Shown here one piece after another: positions 1 through 9,037 of a stretch of 64,000 bases of DNA. This stretch comes from Arion vulgaris (lineage: Eukaryota; Mollusca; Gastropoda; Stylommatophora; Arionidae), in NCBI GenBank assembly GCA_020796225.1, contig CM036755.1, positions 11,799,994-11,863,993 on the forward strand, written 5' to 3'. The number at the start of each line of letters is the position of its first letter. Position 1 is the first letter of the stretch. The notes below the pieces were generated by a model. It worked only from the letters and a program-made list of their open reading frames with translations, was not told where the DNA came from and did not search any database. The position numbers were made by a program, and so were the translations under genes.

Positions 1-97
1 CTATGCTCCACGGGGAGCGGAGAGAAATAATTATATTACAAAAATACAGATGTTAAAATAAGCAATGTACTTTTATTTTGTCTCCAATGGCAACCAG

Positions 98-182
98 ATA
101 TGTCACCTGATTGGAATCGATACCCATATTTGTGATTGCCATCAAGGATATGCATTATTGCCAGACGCTGAGAACTGTATCG
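98..182 (+). CDS. Exon 1 (partial EGF module)
   Basis: Encodes the second half of an EGF module: I-C, then H-I-C-D-C, G-Y-A-L and N-C-I-G, i.e. cysteines 3-6. The donor is strong (G|GTATGT at 183). The acceptor is uncertain: a pyrimidine-rich stretch ends in CAG at 95-97, which would split the module before cysteine 3 in phase 0. Another AG lies at 61-62, and an in-frame stop at 59-61 limits how far the exon can extend. Unlike the downstream modules it lacks the Asn/Asp hydroxylation consensus. The first two cysteines must come from an exon before the window, or the module is degenerate. Confidence 0.65.
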
Positions 183-339
183 GTATGTGTGTTTATACAT
201 GTTTTAGTAAACTTATTCTGGCTGAGAATTGTATTGGTGTGTGGGTTTTTACATGTTTAGGATTGTAAATCAGATGAAATTTCTTGTATCAGATTATTTT
301 TTGAGAGCTCATATGTGGACGAAGTAATCATGTACACAG

Positions 340-1660
340 ATGTGTCAGTGATTCGAATTTATACTTTCACTGCTCACGTCAGAGGGGATGTTGTGAAGGA
401 AGACAGTGGTGGTTTTGCCGTGCCTACGGACAGTTTTATTACTGAAATCTGGCAGTAACTAAAGCGATGGTTGGCTGGATGTGCGGCATCAAGCAGGGGT
501 GTGTACTTGCACCCACACTCTTTGGGATATTTTTCTCCCTACTTCTCTCCCATGCTTATGAATCCGCCGAAGAAGGAATATTTCTCCACACAAGATCAGA
601 TGGAAAATTGTTCAACATGGCGCGATTCAAAGCAAAGACCGAAGTCAAAAGAGTCACCATCAGGGAACTTCTGTTTGCCGATCATGCAGCATTAACATCA
701 CACACAGAGGGAGGGCTACAACACCTCATGGACAGATTTGATGCAGCATCAAATGAATTCGGCCTGACCAGCAACCTGAAGAAAAACAAATATAATGTTC
801 CAGGATATTAGCAGAGCCCCATCTATCAACATTGGTAGTCATACGCTTGAAGTAGTCAACACCTTTACATACCTTGGCTCATCAGCAGCAACCTCTCCCT
901 CGATGATGCCATTAGTAGTCGCATTGGGAAGGCCTCCACTGCTATGTTTAAATTAGCAAAGCGTGTATGGGAAAACAGGGCACTTACAAGAAACACCAAG
1001 ACACAAGTATATAAGGCTTGTGTTCTCTGCACTCTGCTGTATGGTAGTGAGACATGGACCACATATGCTAGACAAAAACATCGCCTCAACACCTTCCACA
1101 TGCGCTGTCTCAGGCGAATATACAACATCCGATGGCAAGAACACATCTCCAATATAGAAGTCCTGAACAGTGCTGGCATTCCAAGCATGCACACTTTACT
1201 GAGTCAGCGACGTCTGAGATGGATGGGACACGTGTGCCGTATGAGCGATGATAGAATCCCAAAGAACATTCTATATGGTCAACTCGCATCTGGTGCTAGA
1301 CAGCATGGGCGCCCATTATTACGCTTCATTGACACCTGCAAGCGTGATCTAACTTCATGCGGCATAGACAAAGAATACTGGGAGCGTCTGTTCAAAGACA
1401 GCCATGCATGACGAGCGGCAGTGAGGGGCGGCTCAAAAAGAAAAGAAGAAAAACAACATCACACGTGGAGGCAAAAGAGAACGCAGAGAGCAGCGAGAAC
1501 ATCCTATGTATCAGCTCCAGTCTCCAGTTTTACCTGCAGCAACTGTGGCAAGGAGTGCCACTCCAGAATAGGTCATTACAGCCACAAGAAACGTTGTGAT
1601 TCAGCTCAGAACATACTACGTGACGCAAGACCTATTGTCTCCTGAGACAAAGAGGCCAAT
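340..1660 (+). mobile_element. LINE fragment, reverse transcriptase C-terminal half with zinc finger (family with C-x2-C knuckle)
   Basis: Broken reading frames encode a non-LTR reverse transcriptase: the K-Q-G-C-V-L-A-P-T-L-F block (about 490-530), the catalytic box read as L-L-F-A-D-H (about 670-690; normally F-A-D-D), the T-Y-L-G-S block (about 865-880), L-L-Y-G-S-E-T-W (about 1035-1060), R-L-R-W-M-G-H (about 1210-1235) and a terminal zinc finger C-S-N-C-G-K-E-C...H-Y-S-H (about 1535-1590). A stop and at least two frameshifts interrupt it, and the second catalytic Asp is His, so it is dead. It is an intronic relic. A second copy of this family lies at 19480-20100 and a reverse-strand piece at 15205-15465. 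Confidence 0.85.
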
Positions 1661-1766
1661 GATGATGATGGTTGGCTGGAATCACAGACCTTTGCGCATG
1701 CGTTTTTTCTCAGTGACTCAATAAGTCTGTTCAGGAAAAAATTGAAACAGGCTGGGCTCTGAGAAA

Positions 1767-1833
1767 ATGGTTGCAGTCAATGGTTGCAGTCGATGGTTGC
1801 AGTCGATGGTTGCAGTCGATGATTGCAGTCGAT
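1767..1833. repeat. 13-bp minisatellite, about 5 copies
   Basis: Unit gatggttgcagtc repeated head to tail with single-base differences, inside intron 1. Confidence 0.85.
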
Positions 1834-1934
1834 GGAAGAGGCTTATACTGACAAACGAAAGGTTGTATTTATGTTCTAAGGCATGCATGTGTTGCATGTG
1901 TTAGATGAAATTAACGAAATACTTTAAGTATCAC

Positions 1935-2142
1935 CACTGGGTTCTTTTATGTGCTAAAATTGCTCAAGAGACCTACGTTTTATAGCCCGTCTCCGATAGG
2001 ACTAGGAACTTGATCTCACCTACACTGAGATCAGAGATCTCTGGAAAAATGTCCAGATGACTGCACGAGGGTGCGAACCTGGTACCTTTGGTACTAGAGA
2101 CGAGCACCTAGCCTCTACGCCACAGAGACCCCTAACTGTGTT
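1935..2142 (-). mobile_element. SINE C copy, tRNA-derived head (minus strand)
   Basis: On the minus strand the right end reads as a tRNA-like head: an A-box-like tggcgtagaggc, and a B-box-like ggttcgcaccc about 40 bases later. Body sequence shared with 3474-3924 and 6862-7214 follows (ctccgataggactaggaac). Truncated relative to the 3474-3924 copy. No target-site duplication was identified. Confidence 0.7.
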
Positions 2143-2621
2143 AATTACAGACTTGGAAGTAAAATAACACGAGTGCTGTCCCCATTAACTCCTAGTGGAC
2201 CAGGGCAAAAGACATTATAGAGTAAACACGCCACTTAGTGTGACTACTGGTCCACATGGAGTTGACAAGCGAAGAATGGCTGTAGTAATTGTTCAGATTA
2301 AAGTCCAGATTAAACAGTTGACTCACTTCGCTTGAAGAGATGCAGAGAAAATATTGAAAAATGCACATAGAAGAACTATCAACTGGAATGAATGAGAATC
2401 TGGTCTTGAACAACATTCTCCTAATTTGTAGAAGTCAGTCCAATCTAAATAAGTCAGTTTCTCGTTTCTCTTATAATTTTCCAATATTCTAACAGCGCTT
2501 GAGGATTCCTTCAAAATCAACTACACATACCCAGAATGTAGACAAGTACAAATCGACACTACACAGCTGGAAAACTGATCTTTTTCATTCTAGGGTGTTT
2601 CTGACATAATTTAACTGTTCG

Positions 2622-2790
2622 CCTGCTCAGCGTGTTCGTAGCGCATTAGACGACGGGTGACAAGTCCTCTGTAAGTGCGGGTTCAATTCCGCTGACTGGC
2701 AGAAAAGCCACAGGTTCTCCAGATTTACGGTGCTCGTGGCACCAAACCGAAGAGCTGAAAGCCCAAGTGCTTCTGGATCGAAAAAAAGAC
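2622..2790 (+). mobile_element. tRNA-derived SINE (family D)
   Basis: A tRNA-like head has an A-box-like gtagcgcattag and a B-box ggttcaattcc (2679-2690), followed by a body (cacaggttctccagattta) and an A-rich end (about 2778). A second copy lies at 42736-42940 with the same body and end. It does not fold as a functional tRNA in my reading; it is a SINE, not a tRNA gene. Confidence 0.75.
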
Positions 2791-2953
2791 ATAACTCAAC
2801 AAAATTTAAAACTGAGATAGAACGTTCCCGAATGTTCAAATGTGTTCATTCGGTTCTGTTCAAGATTATAGTGGTCATGTAATTATCTTGACAAGATCAA
2901 GTCCTATAATGCTATGTTGATATGATAACATTTCCCGAGTAAGTGGAACATTT

Positions 2954-3212
2954 CTTCTTCTTCTTCGAACGCGTCATATCAACCACTTGTTAACCACTCT
3001 TTGTGATTTATATGTGATCCGAGCCTAAGAGAGTTGTACGTTGTGTCAGTTATGCGACTACAAGTAGGCCAGCACATCCGATTTCTGAAACGCTTTTTTT
3101 TACTAGGGTAGCTTCTCTAGTCCACCTACCTCAGTCGCCTCTTACGACATGCCTTGTAGGCGCAGTGTTACTATTCTTTGCTTCCCCTTAGAGTCCCAAC
3201 AACAAACAGGTG
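2954..3212 (-). mobile_element. SINE A insertion, 259 bp, with 12-bp target-site duplication
   Basis: Flanked by agtggaacattt at 2942-2953 and 3213-3224. On the minus strand the element contains gtcgtaagaggcgact, then caagtaggcc-type and cataactgacacaacgtaca-type blocks, and ends in a GAA-rich tail (seen on the plus strand as cttcttcttc). Other copies: 5999-6254, about 12340-12580, about 40375-40620 and 54078-54240. The flanking repeats and simple-sequence tail indicate LINE-mediated retroposition. No tRNA boxes are obvious. Confidence 0.85.
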
Positions 3213-3473
3213 AGTGGAACATTTGATATTAATTATCTGCACATTGACGAGGATGCAAATCTGAAACTAGAAAGTTTGGAATCAGAAATACTATGTGTAA
3301 ACATGAACCCTTGCAAGAACAGATAATATTTTCTTATAGCCGGTGAGCTACAAGAACCTTCAGCAGTTGCTATCTGCTTTGTCTATCTGTTATAGCAGTG
3401 TTGTCTATTTATAGTGTTAGTTCAGTTCTGCTAACCAATAACCATTGTTTATTCTATTGGGTTATTATATTTG

Positions 3474-3924
3474 ATTGATTGACTGAGAGGACCATCATCA
3501 TTGCACTTCGGTGAGTAACTATGTGTGCTCCAATCTCTTTCTTACACAGGAAGATCTCAACTGCAGTGCACGATCTCCGTAGCGCCGACGAGAGCCCGAT
3601 ATAATTTTGAAGATGGTGAAGATATTTTTGTATGAATTGTATTTTAAAATCTTTTCAACTGAATTTTTCCCGGGCAGTGTCCTTCCAGCCTGCTCTTCTC
3701 GATTTTGAACTACCAAGGGTTCTTTTACGTGCTTAAATTGAACACGGGACCTACGTTTTATCGTCCATCTCCGATAGGACTAGGAACTTGATCTAACTTA
3801 CATTGAGAAAAAATATCTCTTGAAAAAATATCCAGATGGCTCCACGAGGGAGCGAACCTGGTACCTTTGGCACGAGAGATGAGCACATAACTTCTACGCC
3901 ACAGAGAGCCTGGAATTATAAGTC
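3474..3924 (-). mobile_element. SINE C, about 451 bp, probable 10-bp target-site duplication
   Basis: Flanked by attatatttg at 3464-3473 and 3925-3934. Read on the minus strand it starts with a tRNA-like head (ctgtggcgtagaag, then ggttcgctccc). The body contains the Y-rich segment shared with 6862-7214 and 50090-50240, and it ends with caccgaagtgcaatgatgatggtcc-type sequence and a (TCAA)n tail. This is the most complete copy in the window. Confidence 0.8.
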
Positions 3925-3942
3925 ATTATATTTGTTTCTCCA

Positions 3943-4114
3943 TAATTTGTTCTATGTGTTCTGTCATTTATTCTATGTGTACTGTAAATTATTCTATGTG
4001 TACTGTAATTTGTTCTATGTGTTCTGTAATGTGTTCTATGTGTTCTGTAATGTGTTCTATGTGTTCTGTAATTTGTTCTATGTGTTCTGTAATTTGTTCT
4101 ATGTGTTCTGTAAT
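3943..4114. repeat. 21-bp minisatellite next to exon 2 acceptor, about 8 copies
   Basis: Unit gttctatgtgttctgtaattt with small variants. It ends about 24 bases before the exon 2 acceptor AG (4137-4138), so the branch-point region of intron 1 is repeat-derived. The long open frames here are a consequence of the 21-bp period. Confidence 0.9.
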
Positions 4115-4138
4115 AATCTCCATGCTTACACCCCTCAG

Positions 4139-4258
4139 ATATAGATGAGTGTTTCCTGGATTTTTGTCGAGAAAATGGTACTTGTGTCAACACTCCAGGC
4201 TCTTTCATCTGTACATGCAATACGGGATTTGTACCTAGTGCAGACGGCTTCTGTAATG
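4139..4258 (+). CDS. Exon 2, calcium-binding EGF module
   Basis: Acceptor CAG|AT and donor G|GTGTGT; phase 1 to 1; 40 codons. Starts D-I-D-E-C; six cysteines; [12 protein letters not shown] carries the Asn hydroxylation signature. It ends F-C-N-G. Confidence 0.92.
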
Positions 4259-4289
4259 GTGTGTTGTATAGTTGGTCATATAGTTCACA

Positions 4290-4540
4290 TTTTACGTAGT
4301 CATCGTCATCAAATAGCTTGTCCTGAGCAGAAATTTTGCCACCTTTACAGTCCTTAGTTATTCCTCTCTCTCGTAGGCCAGATGTTCTGTCTCTGCAACC
4401 GTCATGCTCAAACCATCAGTTAATTCTGAATCCATCTTCTCCGTCGTCTTCCTCTTCTCCTCTTTACCGGGATGCCTTATTTCATGATTATCTTCTCCAG
4501 CCCTTCATGTCTCTTTATTTCTCCAAAATACTTTAATTTG
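4290..4540 (-). mobile_element. LINE 3' fragment (family with GATGATGA tail, minus strand)
   Basis: Minus-strand sequence corresponds to the extreme C-terminus of a non-LTR RT: a K-R-H-x-G-L-E type stretch, then a region ending near the plus-strand text atcatcaaatagcttgtcctgagcagaa. The same 3' end recurs at 5750-5990, 8815-8990, 17165-17400, 21843-22200, 59825-60230 and 61085-61300. Each is 5'-truncated. Confidence 0.65.
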
Positions 4541-4639
4541 CAAGGACAACCTTTTGCTTTATACCTATTGTATCTGAGCAAAAAGTAAATGCTATAATCT
4601 ACCAACTAGCCCCATTGTTAAGGCACCCACAAATTTTAC

Positions 4640-5160
4640 AGACAGCTAAGCAACAGATGATCAACAGCATTTTTATACCTACTTTGTGTTACCAGAGCGA
4701 AACATGGACACTGAGCAAAGCGCAGTCACAAAAATAACTACATGTGAAATGCGTTGCCTGCGAAAAGTTACAAACAACACAAGAAAAGACAGAATCACTA
4801 ACATCAGCATAAGAAAGAAAGTTGGCACAGAAACTTGCTTGAATAAACAAAGAATGAAGTGGTTTGGCCACTTAATAAGAATGCATCCAAACTCCACAGT
4901 ATACAGAGTCTTCTACAACAGAACCTCGGGAAAGAAGGCAAGAGGAAGACCACGGTAAAGATGGTTAGATGGCGTAGCAGAATCCTGTGAAAGAGCAAAG
5001 ATAACAATCACACAAGCCACCAGAACAGCGCAAGACAAAAACAGAAAACCACGACACTGGGCAACAACCCGGTAGCAGTGCGACGACACTGGGCAACAAC
5101 CCGGTAGCAGTGCTACGACACTGGGCAACAACCCGGTGGCAGTGTGACGACAAAAGATGA
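4640..5160 (+). mobile_element. LINE RT C-terminal fragment (T-C-E-M-R-C-L family)
   Basis: Encodes E-T-W-T, I-T-T-C-E-M-R-C-L-R-K, then R-M-K-W-F-G-H-L-I-R-M and R-G-R-P-R, the usual C-terminal region of non-LTR RTs. It ends in three tandem copies (about 5043-5150) of a roughly 32-bp stretch (cgacactgggcaacaacccg...) and a GAA-rich tail. The same 3' end is tandemly amplified at 59519-59770 and present in reverse at about 26005-26200. Confidence 0.75.
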
Positions 5161-5281
5161 AGAAGAAGAAGTATCTGAGCAACATTGCTCTTTCAGGTAC
5201 ACGCACTGTCTGTTGATAATATGCTTATTGACAGCTTGTCAAGACGAAAAAAGTCATTTATAATTAATTAATGTGTTAAAT

Positions 5282-5450
5282 GCATCTGAAGTCGGAGAAA
5301 GCCCTCTTGTATGGCGGGGAACACTGATAAAAGGGAAAACAGATCTTCACGCAAAAATCATTGAAAAGCGCCATACCAGGCGCCCTGACTACACCTGAAT
5401 TCATAGAGAACGAAAGCAAGAAGTAGAAGAAGAAGAAGAAGAAGAAGAAG
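5282..5450 (+). mobile_element. SINE B insertion, 169 bp, 12-bp target-site duplication
   Basis: Flanked by aatgtgttaaat at 5270-5281 and 5451-5462. The element starts near gcatctgaagtcggagaa and ends with a gaattcatag...cgaaag block and a (GAA)n tail. Other copies: about 27706-27870 (minus), 39596-39741 (minus) and about 61593-61732 (plus). I see no clear tRNA boxes. Confidence 0.85.
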
Positions 5451-5538
5451 AATGTGTTAAATATGGACATAATATATATAAATGAATAAGACAACAAAGA
5501 TATTGTTTATTTGAAATCTACCAAATGTTACTTGACAG

Positions 5539-5661
5539 ATTTAGATGAATGTCAGGATAAGGATATTTGTGTTGGGGGAGCCACATGCCAGAACCTGCCA
5601 GGAATGTTTATATGCTCATGTCCTAATGGATTTCAATATGATAACACCACCGGATGTACAG
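5539..5661 (+). CDS. Exon 3, calcium-binding EGF module
   Basis: Acceptor GACAG|AT and donor G|GTTGGT (weak after +2); phase 1 to 1; 41 codons. Starts D-L-D-E-C; the hydroxylation signature C-Q-N-L-P-G-M-F-I-C-S-C is intact; six cysteines. An ATC-rich microsatellite follows about 30 bases into the intron. Confidence 0.9.
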
Positions 5662-5692
5662 GTTGGTTGGTATATCTCATGTTATATCATCA

Positions 5693-5760
5693 TAATCAGC
5701 ATCAACATCATCATCATCATCATCATCATAATCATCATAATCATCATCATCAGCATCATC
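5693..5760. repeat. (ATC)n microsatellite
   Basis: Imperfect atcatcatc run; it also forms the tail of the adjoining minus-strand LINE fragment. Confidence 0.9.
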
Positions 5761-6275
5761 GAGTAGCTTGTCCTTTCATGAACCTTAATACCATGACAGA
5801 AGCCCTGAAAAGCTTTCTATTCTGTGCAAGACGACCGGCATCAGTAGCAGTCACTCTCAGATCGTCAGTGACATACTACACCCCCCGCCACGTCTTCTAG
5901 GTCTTCCTCTCATTCTTCTTCCGGGCATCATTCCCTCCAAAATTATCTTCTCTAGTCACTCATGTCTTTTTATGTGTTCGAAATATTTAATTTTCCTTCT
6001 TCTTCTTCAAACGCTCCATATCGACCACCTGTCAACCACTCTGTGTGATTTGTATGTGATCTGAGCCTAAGAACGATTGTACGTTGGGCCAGTTATGCGC
6101 GTACAAGTAAGCAAGCCCATCCAATTTCTGCGCTGCTTTTTATTTACTAGGGTAGCATCCCTAGTGCCTACATTAGTCGCCTATTACGACATGTCTTGTA
6201 GGTTGCAGTGGTACTATTCTTTGCTTCCTTGTGGGCCCCGGCACCACACGGGCGTAATTTTCCTTGATTGTATGT
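5755..6275 (-). mobile_element. LINE 3' fragment interrupted by SINE A
   Basis: The minus strand matches the other GATGATGA-tailed LINE ends (compare 8640-8760 and 61085-61300). Its sequence runs to 5998, is interrupted by SINE A (5999-6254) and resumes after the duplicated taattttcctt. The continuation then merges into the 6260-6830 arrays. Confidence 0.7.
5999..6254 (-). mobile_element. SINE A insertion, 256 bp, 11-bp target-site duplication
   Basis: Flanked by taattttcctt at 5988-5998 and 6255-6265. Tail (plus-strand cttcttcttc) at the left; gtcgtaataggcgac on the minus strand. Nested in a LINE fragment, so it is younger than that LINE. Confidence 0.88.
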
Positions 6276-6830
6276 TCTTTAATAACCAATTCTCTTTAAT
6301 ATCCAATTCTCTTTAATAACCAATTCTCTTTAATATCCAATTCTCTTTAATAACCAATTCTCTTTAATAACCAATTCTCTTTAATATCAAGCTCTAGCAG
6401 AACAGAAGCCAATTTTCTTTAATATCAAGCTCTTGCAGAACAGAAGACAATTCTCTTTAATATCAAGCTCTTGCAGAACAGAAGACAATTCTCTTTAATA
6501 TCAAGCTCTTGCAGAACAGAAGACAATTCTCTTTAATATCAAGCTCTTGCAGAACAGAAGACAATTCTCTTTAATATCAAGCTCTTGCAGAAGACAATTC
6601 TCTTTAATATCAAGCTCTTGCAGAACAGAAGACAATTCTCTTTAATATCAAGCTCTTGCAGAACAGAAGCCAATTCTCTTTAATATCAAGCTCTTGCAGA
6701 ACAGAAGCCAATTCTCTTATCAAGCTCTTGCAGAACAGAAGCCAATTAGCTTTAATATCAAGCTGTAGCAGAACAGAAGCCAATTCTCTTTAATATCAAG
6801 CTCTTGCAGAACAGAAGCATTTGTACTCTG
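6262..6830. repeat. Compound minisatellite: about 17-18 bp then about 38 bp units
   Basis: First about six copies of aaccaattctctttaat-type units, then about twelve copies of a unit combining caattctctttaatatcaag with ctcttgcagaacagaag. A single copy of the same text occurs in LINE sequence at 8735-8785, so the array amplifies LINE-derived sequence. Confidence 0.85.
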
Positions 6831-6861
6831 ATGCTATGTAGAAATATTAAATGATTTATTC

Positions 6862-7214
6862 AAGACCATCATCATTGCACTTCGGTGAGTAACCGTGTGT
6901 GATTCGATTTCTTTCTTACACAGGAAGATCTCAGCTGCAGTGCACGAGCTCGATAGCACCGGCGAGGGTCACCGATGTAATTTTGAAGATGGTGAGGATA
7001 TTTTTGTAGGAACTTTAAAAATCTTTGAAATGAAATTTGCTTGGGCAGCAGCTTTCCATCCTGCTCCTCTCGATTTTGAAATGCCAAGGGTTCTTTTAAT
7101 TCCTCAAATTGAACACGGGACCTATATTTTATCGTCCGTCTCGGGATCGGGATTCTCTGGAAAAATATCCAGATGACTCCACGAGGGAGCGAACCTGGTA
7201 CATTTGACATGAGA
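6862..7214 (-). mobile_element. SINE C copy running into the 45-bp array
   Basis: Same body as 3474-3924 (tacacaggaagatctcag, gattttgaaatgccaagggt, cgaacctggtac). The tRNA-like head is cut off near 7214, where the sequence turns into the first unit of the 45-bp array. Confidence 0.8.
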
Positions 7215-7890
7215 TACGAGGAACTAACCAGCGATTTGTAAACAGCTGTGAATTGTTTATACGAGGAACTAACCAGCGATTTGTCAACAGCTGTGAATTG
7301 TTTATACGAGGAACTAACCAGCGATTTGTCAACAGCTGTGAATTGTTTATACGAGGAACTAACCAGCGATTTGTCAACAGCTGTGAATTGTTTATACGAG
7401 GAACTAACCAGCGATTTGTCAACAGCTGTGAATTGTTTATACGAGGAACTAACCAGCGATTTGTCAACAGCTGTGAATTGCTTATACGAGAAACTAACCA
7501 GCGATTTGTCAACAACTGTGAATTGTTTATACGAGGAACTAACCAGCGATTTGTCAACAACTGTGAATTGTTTATACGAGGAACTAACCAGCGATTTGTC
7601 AACAGCTGTGAATTGCTTATACGAGAAACTAACCAGCGATTTGTCAACAACTGTGAATTGTTTATACGAGGAACTAACCAGCGATTTGTCAACAACTGTG
7701 AATTGTTTATACGAGGAACTAACCAGCGATTTGTCAACAGCTGTGAATTGTTTATACGAGAAACTAACCAGCGATTTGTCAACAACTGTGAATTGTTTAT
7801 ACGAGAAACTAACCAGCGATTTGTCAACAGCTGTGAATTGTTTATACGAGAAACTAACCAGCGATTTGTCAACAACTGTGAATTGTTTAT
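7215..7890. repeat. 45-bp minisatellite, 15 copies, abutting exon 4 acceptor
   Basis: Unit tacgaggaactaaccagcga followed by tttgtcaacagctgtgaatt and gttta. Two variant sites (gag/aaa; agc/aac) vary between copies. The period is 15 codons, so all frames stay open; these ORFs are not genes. Each unit contains ACTAAC, which resembles a branch-point consensus. The last unit merges directly into the acceptor tgtttattttgcag. Confidence 0.95.
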
Positions 7891-7897
7891 TTTGCAG

Positions 7898-8014
7898 ACA
7901 TAGACGAATGCCAATCTAACCCGTGTAGCGGACATTTTAAATGTATAAACATAGTCGGATCATACACTTGCGCCTGTCAAAGAGGATATCAACAACATGG
8001 AGACATGTGCATTG
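7898..8014 (+). CDS. Exon 4, calcium-binding EGF module
   Basis: Acceptor TTTTGCAG|AC and donor G|GTGAGT; 39 codons, phase 1 to 1. Starts D-I-D-E-C; signature C-I-N-I-V-G-S-Y-T-C-A-C; six cysteines; ends M-C-I-G. Confidence 0.93.
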
Positions 8015-8108
8015 GTGAGTTTGTTTTTTTATTTTAACTACTAATTTATTTTTGATATAGTCTGCATATTATTGTTCTTCCTTTATTATTTAATACCGAA
8101 TCTCTTCG

Positions 8109-8620
8109 TTTCTATTTTATGCTATCAGTGTCGAACATCGATCTTATAAGAACGATTTTCTAGCCAACACTATGTTACCAGTTCCAGACATGCCCAATAA
8201 CAGCAGGTTTTTAGCGGACAATCATAACGACAGAGATGAGATGTCTTAGAAGGACTGCAGGTGTGACAATAAAAGACAAAATTCGAAATGAAGAAATCAG
8301 AAGAAGACTGGATGTGAAACCAGTCATGCAATTCATAAAAAGAACAGATTAAATGGTGTGGACACCTGACAAAAATGCACTGGTATCGTCTACCACAGAG
8401 AGCCACAGAAAAAAATATATATGGGTTCAGAACAAGAGGAAGACCACGCAAAAGATGGAGCGACAGCATCAAAAGAGTAACTTAAGAAAATGAGTGACAG
8501 CTTACAAAGTGTCTGAGAACACACACACACAAGATCACTGTATTTCCCGTTCTTCACCCCCCTCCAACCCCAACACTTTTATAAAGAAGTGGATGGTGGA
8601 AGAGAAGAAGAAGAAGAAAT
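8109..8620 (+). mobile_element. LINE RT C-terminal fragment
   Basis: Degenerate frames contain D-E-M-S/R-C-L-R-R-T-A-G-V-T-I-K-D-K, an I-K-W-C-G-H-L stretch and R-G-R-P-R-K-R-W-S-D, ending in a gaagaagaag tail. A sister copy is at 22745-23190 with the same 3' end. Confidence 0.75.
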
Positions 8621-8639
8621 CTCATTCCTCTCATTTGTC

Positions 8640-8990
8640 TTCCAGGCCCAGTTCCCTCCAAACTTATCTTCTCTAGGCACTCATGTCGTTTGATGTGTCC
8701 GAAATATTTAATGTTCCTTGATGTTATGCTCTTTAATAGGTAACTCTCTTTAATATCAAGCTATTGCAGAACAGAAGCATTTGTTATTTTCTCTGTCTGT
8801 GATATTCAAAGAACTCTTTTGTCATCATCATCAAATAGTTTGTTCTGAGCAGAACTTTGCCACACCAACAACTCTTCAGCATTTCTCCTTCTCATAGGCC
8901 AGATGTTCCGCCTCTGCAGCCGTCATGTTTAAACTAATCTATCTACTCTTCTGTAGAATTTAAATTCAAGGGCATTAATGAGTCGATAGA
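8640..8990 (-). mobile_element. LINE 3' fragments (minus strand)
   Basis: Two adjoining minus-strand pieces similar to 5755-6275 and 59825-60230, including the single-copy version of the sequence amplified at 6375-6815 and an atcatcatcaaatag end at about 8825. Confidence 0.6.
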
Positions 8991-9037
8991 GATGACTAAT
9001 TCTGTGTGCTCCTTACATAAGGTGTATAGTAGATATA

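Larger units (their letters stand above)
183..4138 (+). other. Intron 1
   Basis: GT...AG intron of about 4.0 kb. It contains a LINE RT/zinc-finger fragment (about 340-1660), a 13-bp minisatellite (1767-1833), SINE C pieces, a tRNA-like SINE, a SINE A insertion and a 21-bp array next to the exon 2 acceptor. Positions 2143-2620 and 3225-3463 hold nothing I recognise. Confidence 0.8.
4259..5538 (+). other. Intron 2
   Basis: GT...AG, 1280 bp. Contains two LINE 3' fragments (one per strand) and a SINE B insertion. Confidence 0.85.
5662..7897 (+). other. Intron 3
   Basis: 2236 bp, GT...AG. Holds an (ATC)n microsatellite (about 5693-5760), a LINE 3' fragment split by SINE A, the 17/38-bp arrays, SINE C, and a 45-bp array that runs up to the exon 4 acceptor. 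Confidence 0.85.

Noticed and set aside
1525..1600. C2H2 zinc-finger gene
   Set aside because: The finger is the C-terminal knuckle of a LINE reverse transcriptase, collinear with RT blocks upstream and repeated at 19950-20010.
2635..2700. tRNA gene
   Set aside because: A- and B-box-like sequences exist, but the 5' and 3' acceptor strands do not pair and the body continues into a SINE; same for 28965, 37640 and 63255.
5693..5770. Histidine-rich protein segment after exon 3
   Set aside because: It is a translated (ATC)n microsatellite past a donor site, with no conserved continuation.
7129..7935. Open frames of 216-268 codons on both strands
   Set aside because: Generated by the 45-bp array (15 codons per unit) in an intron; variants are not biased to codon third positions.
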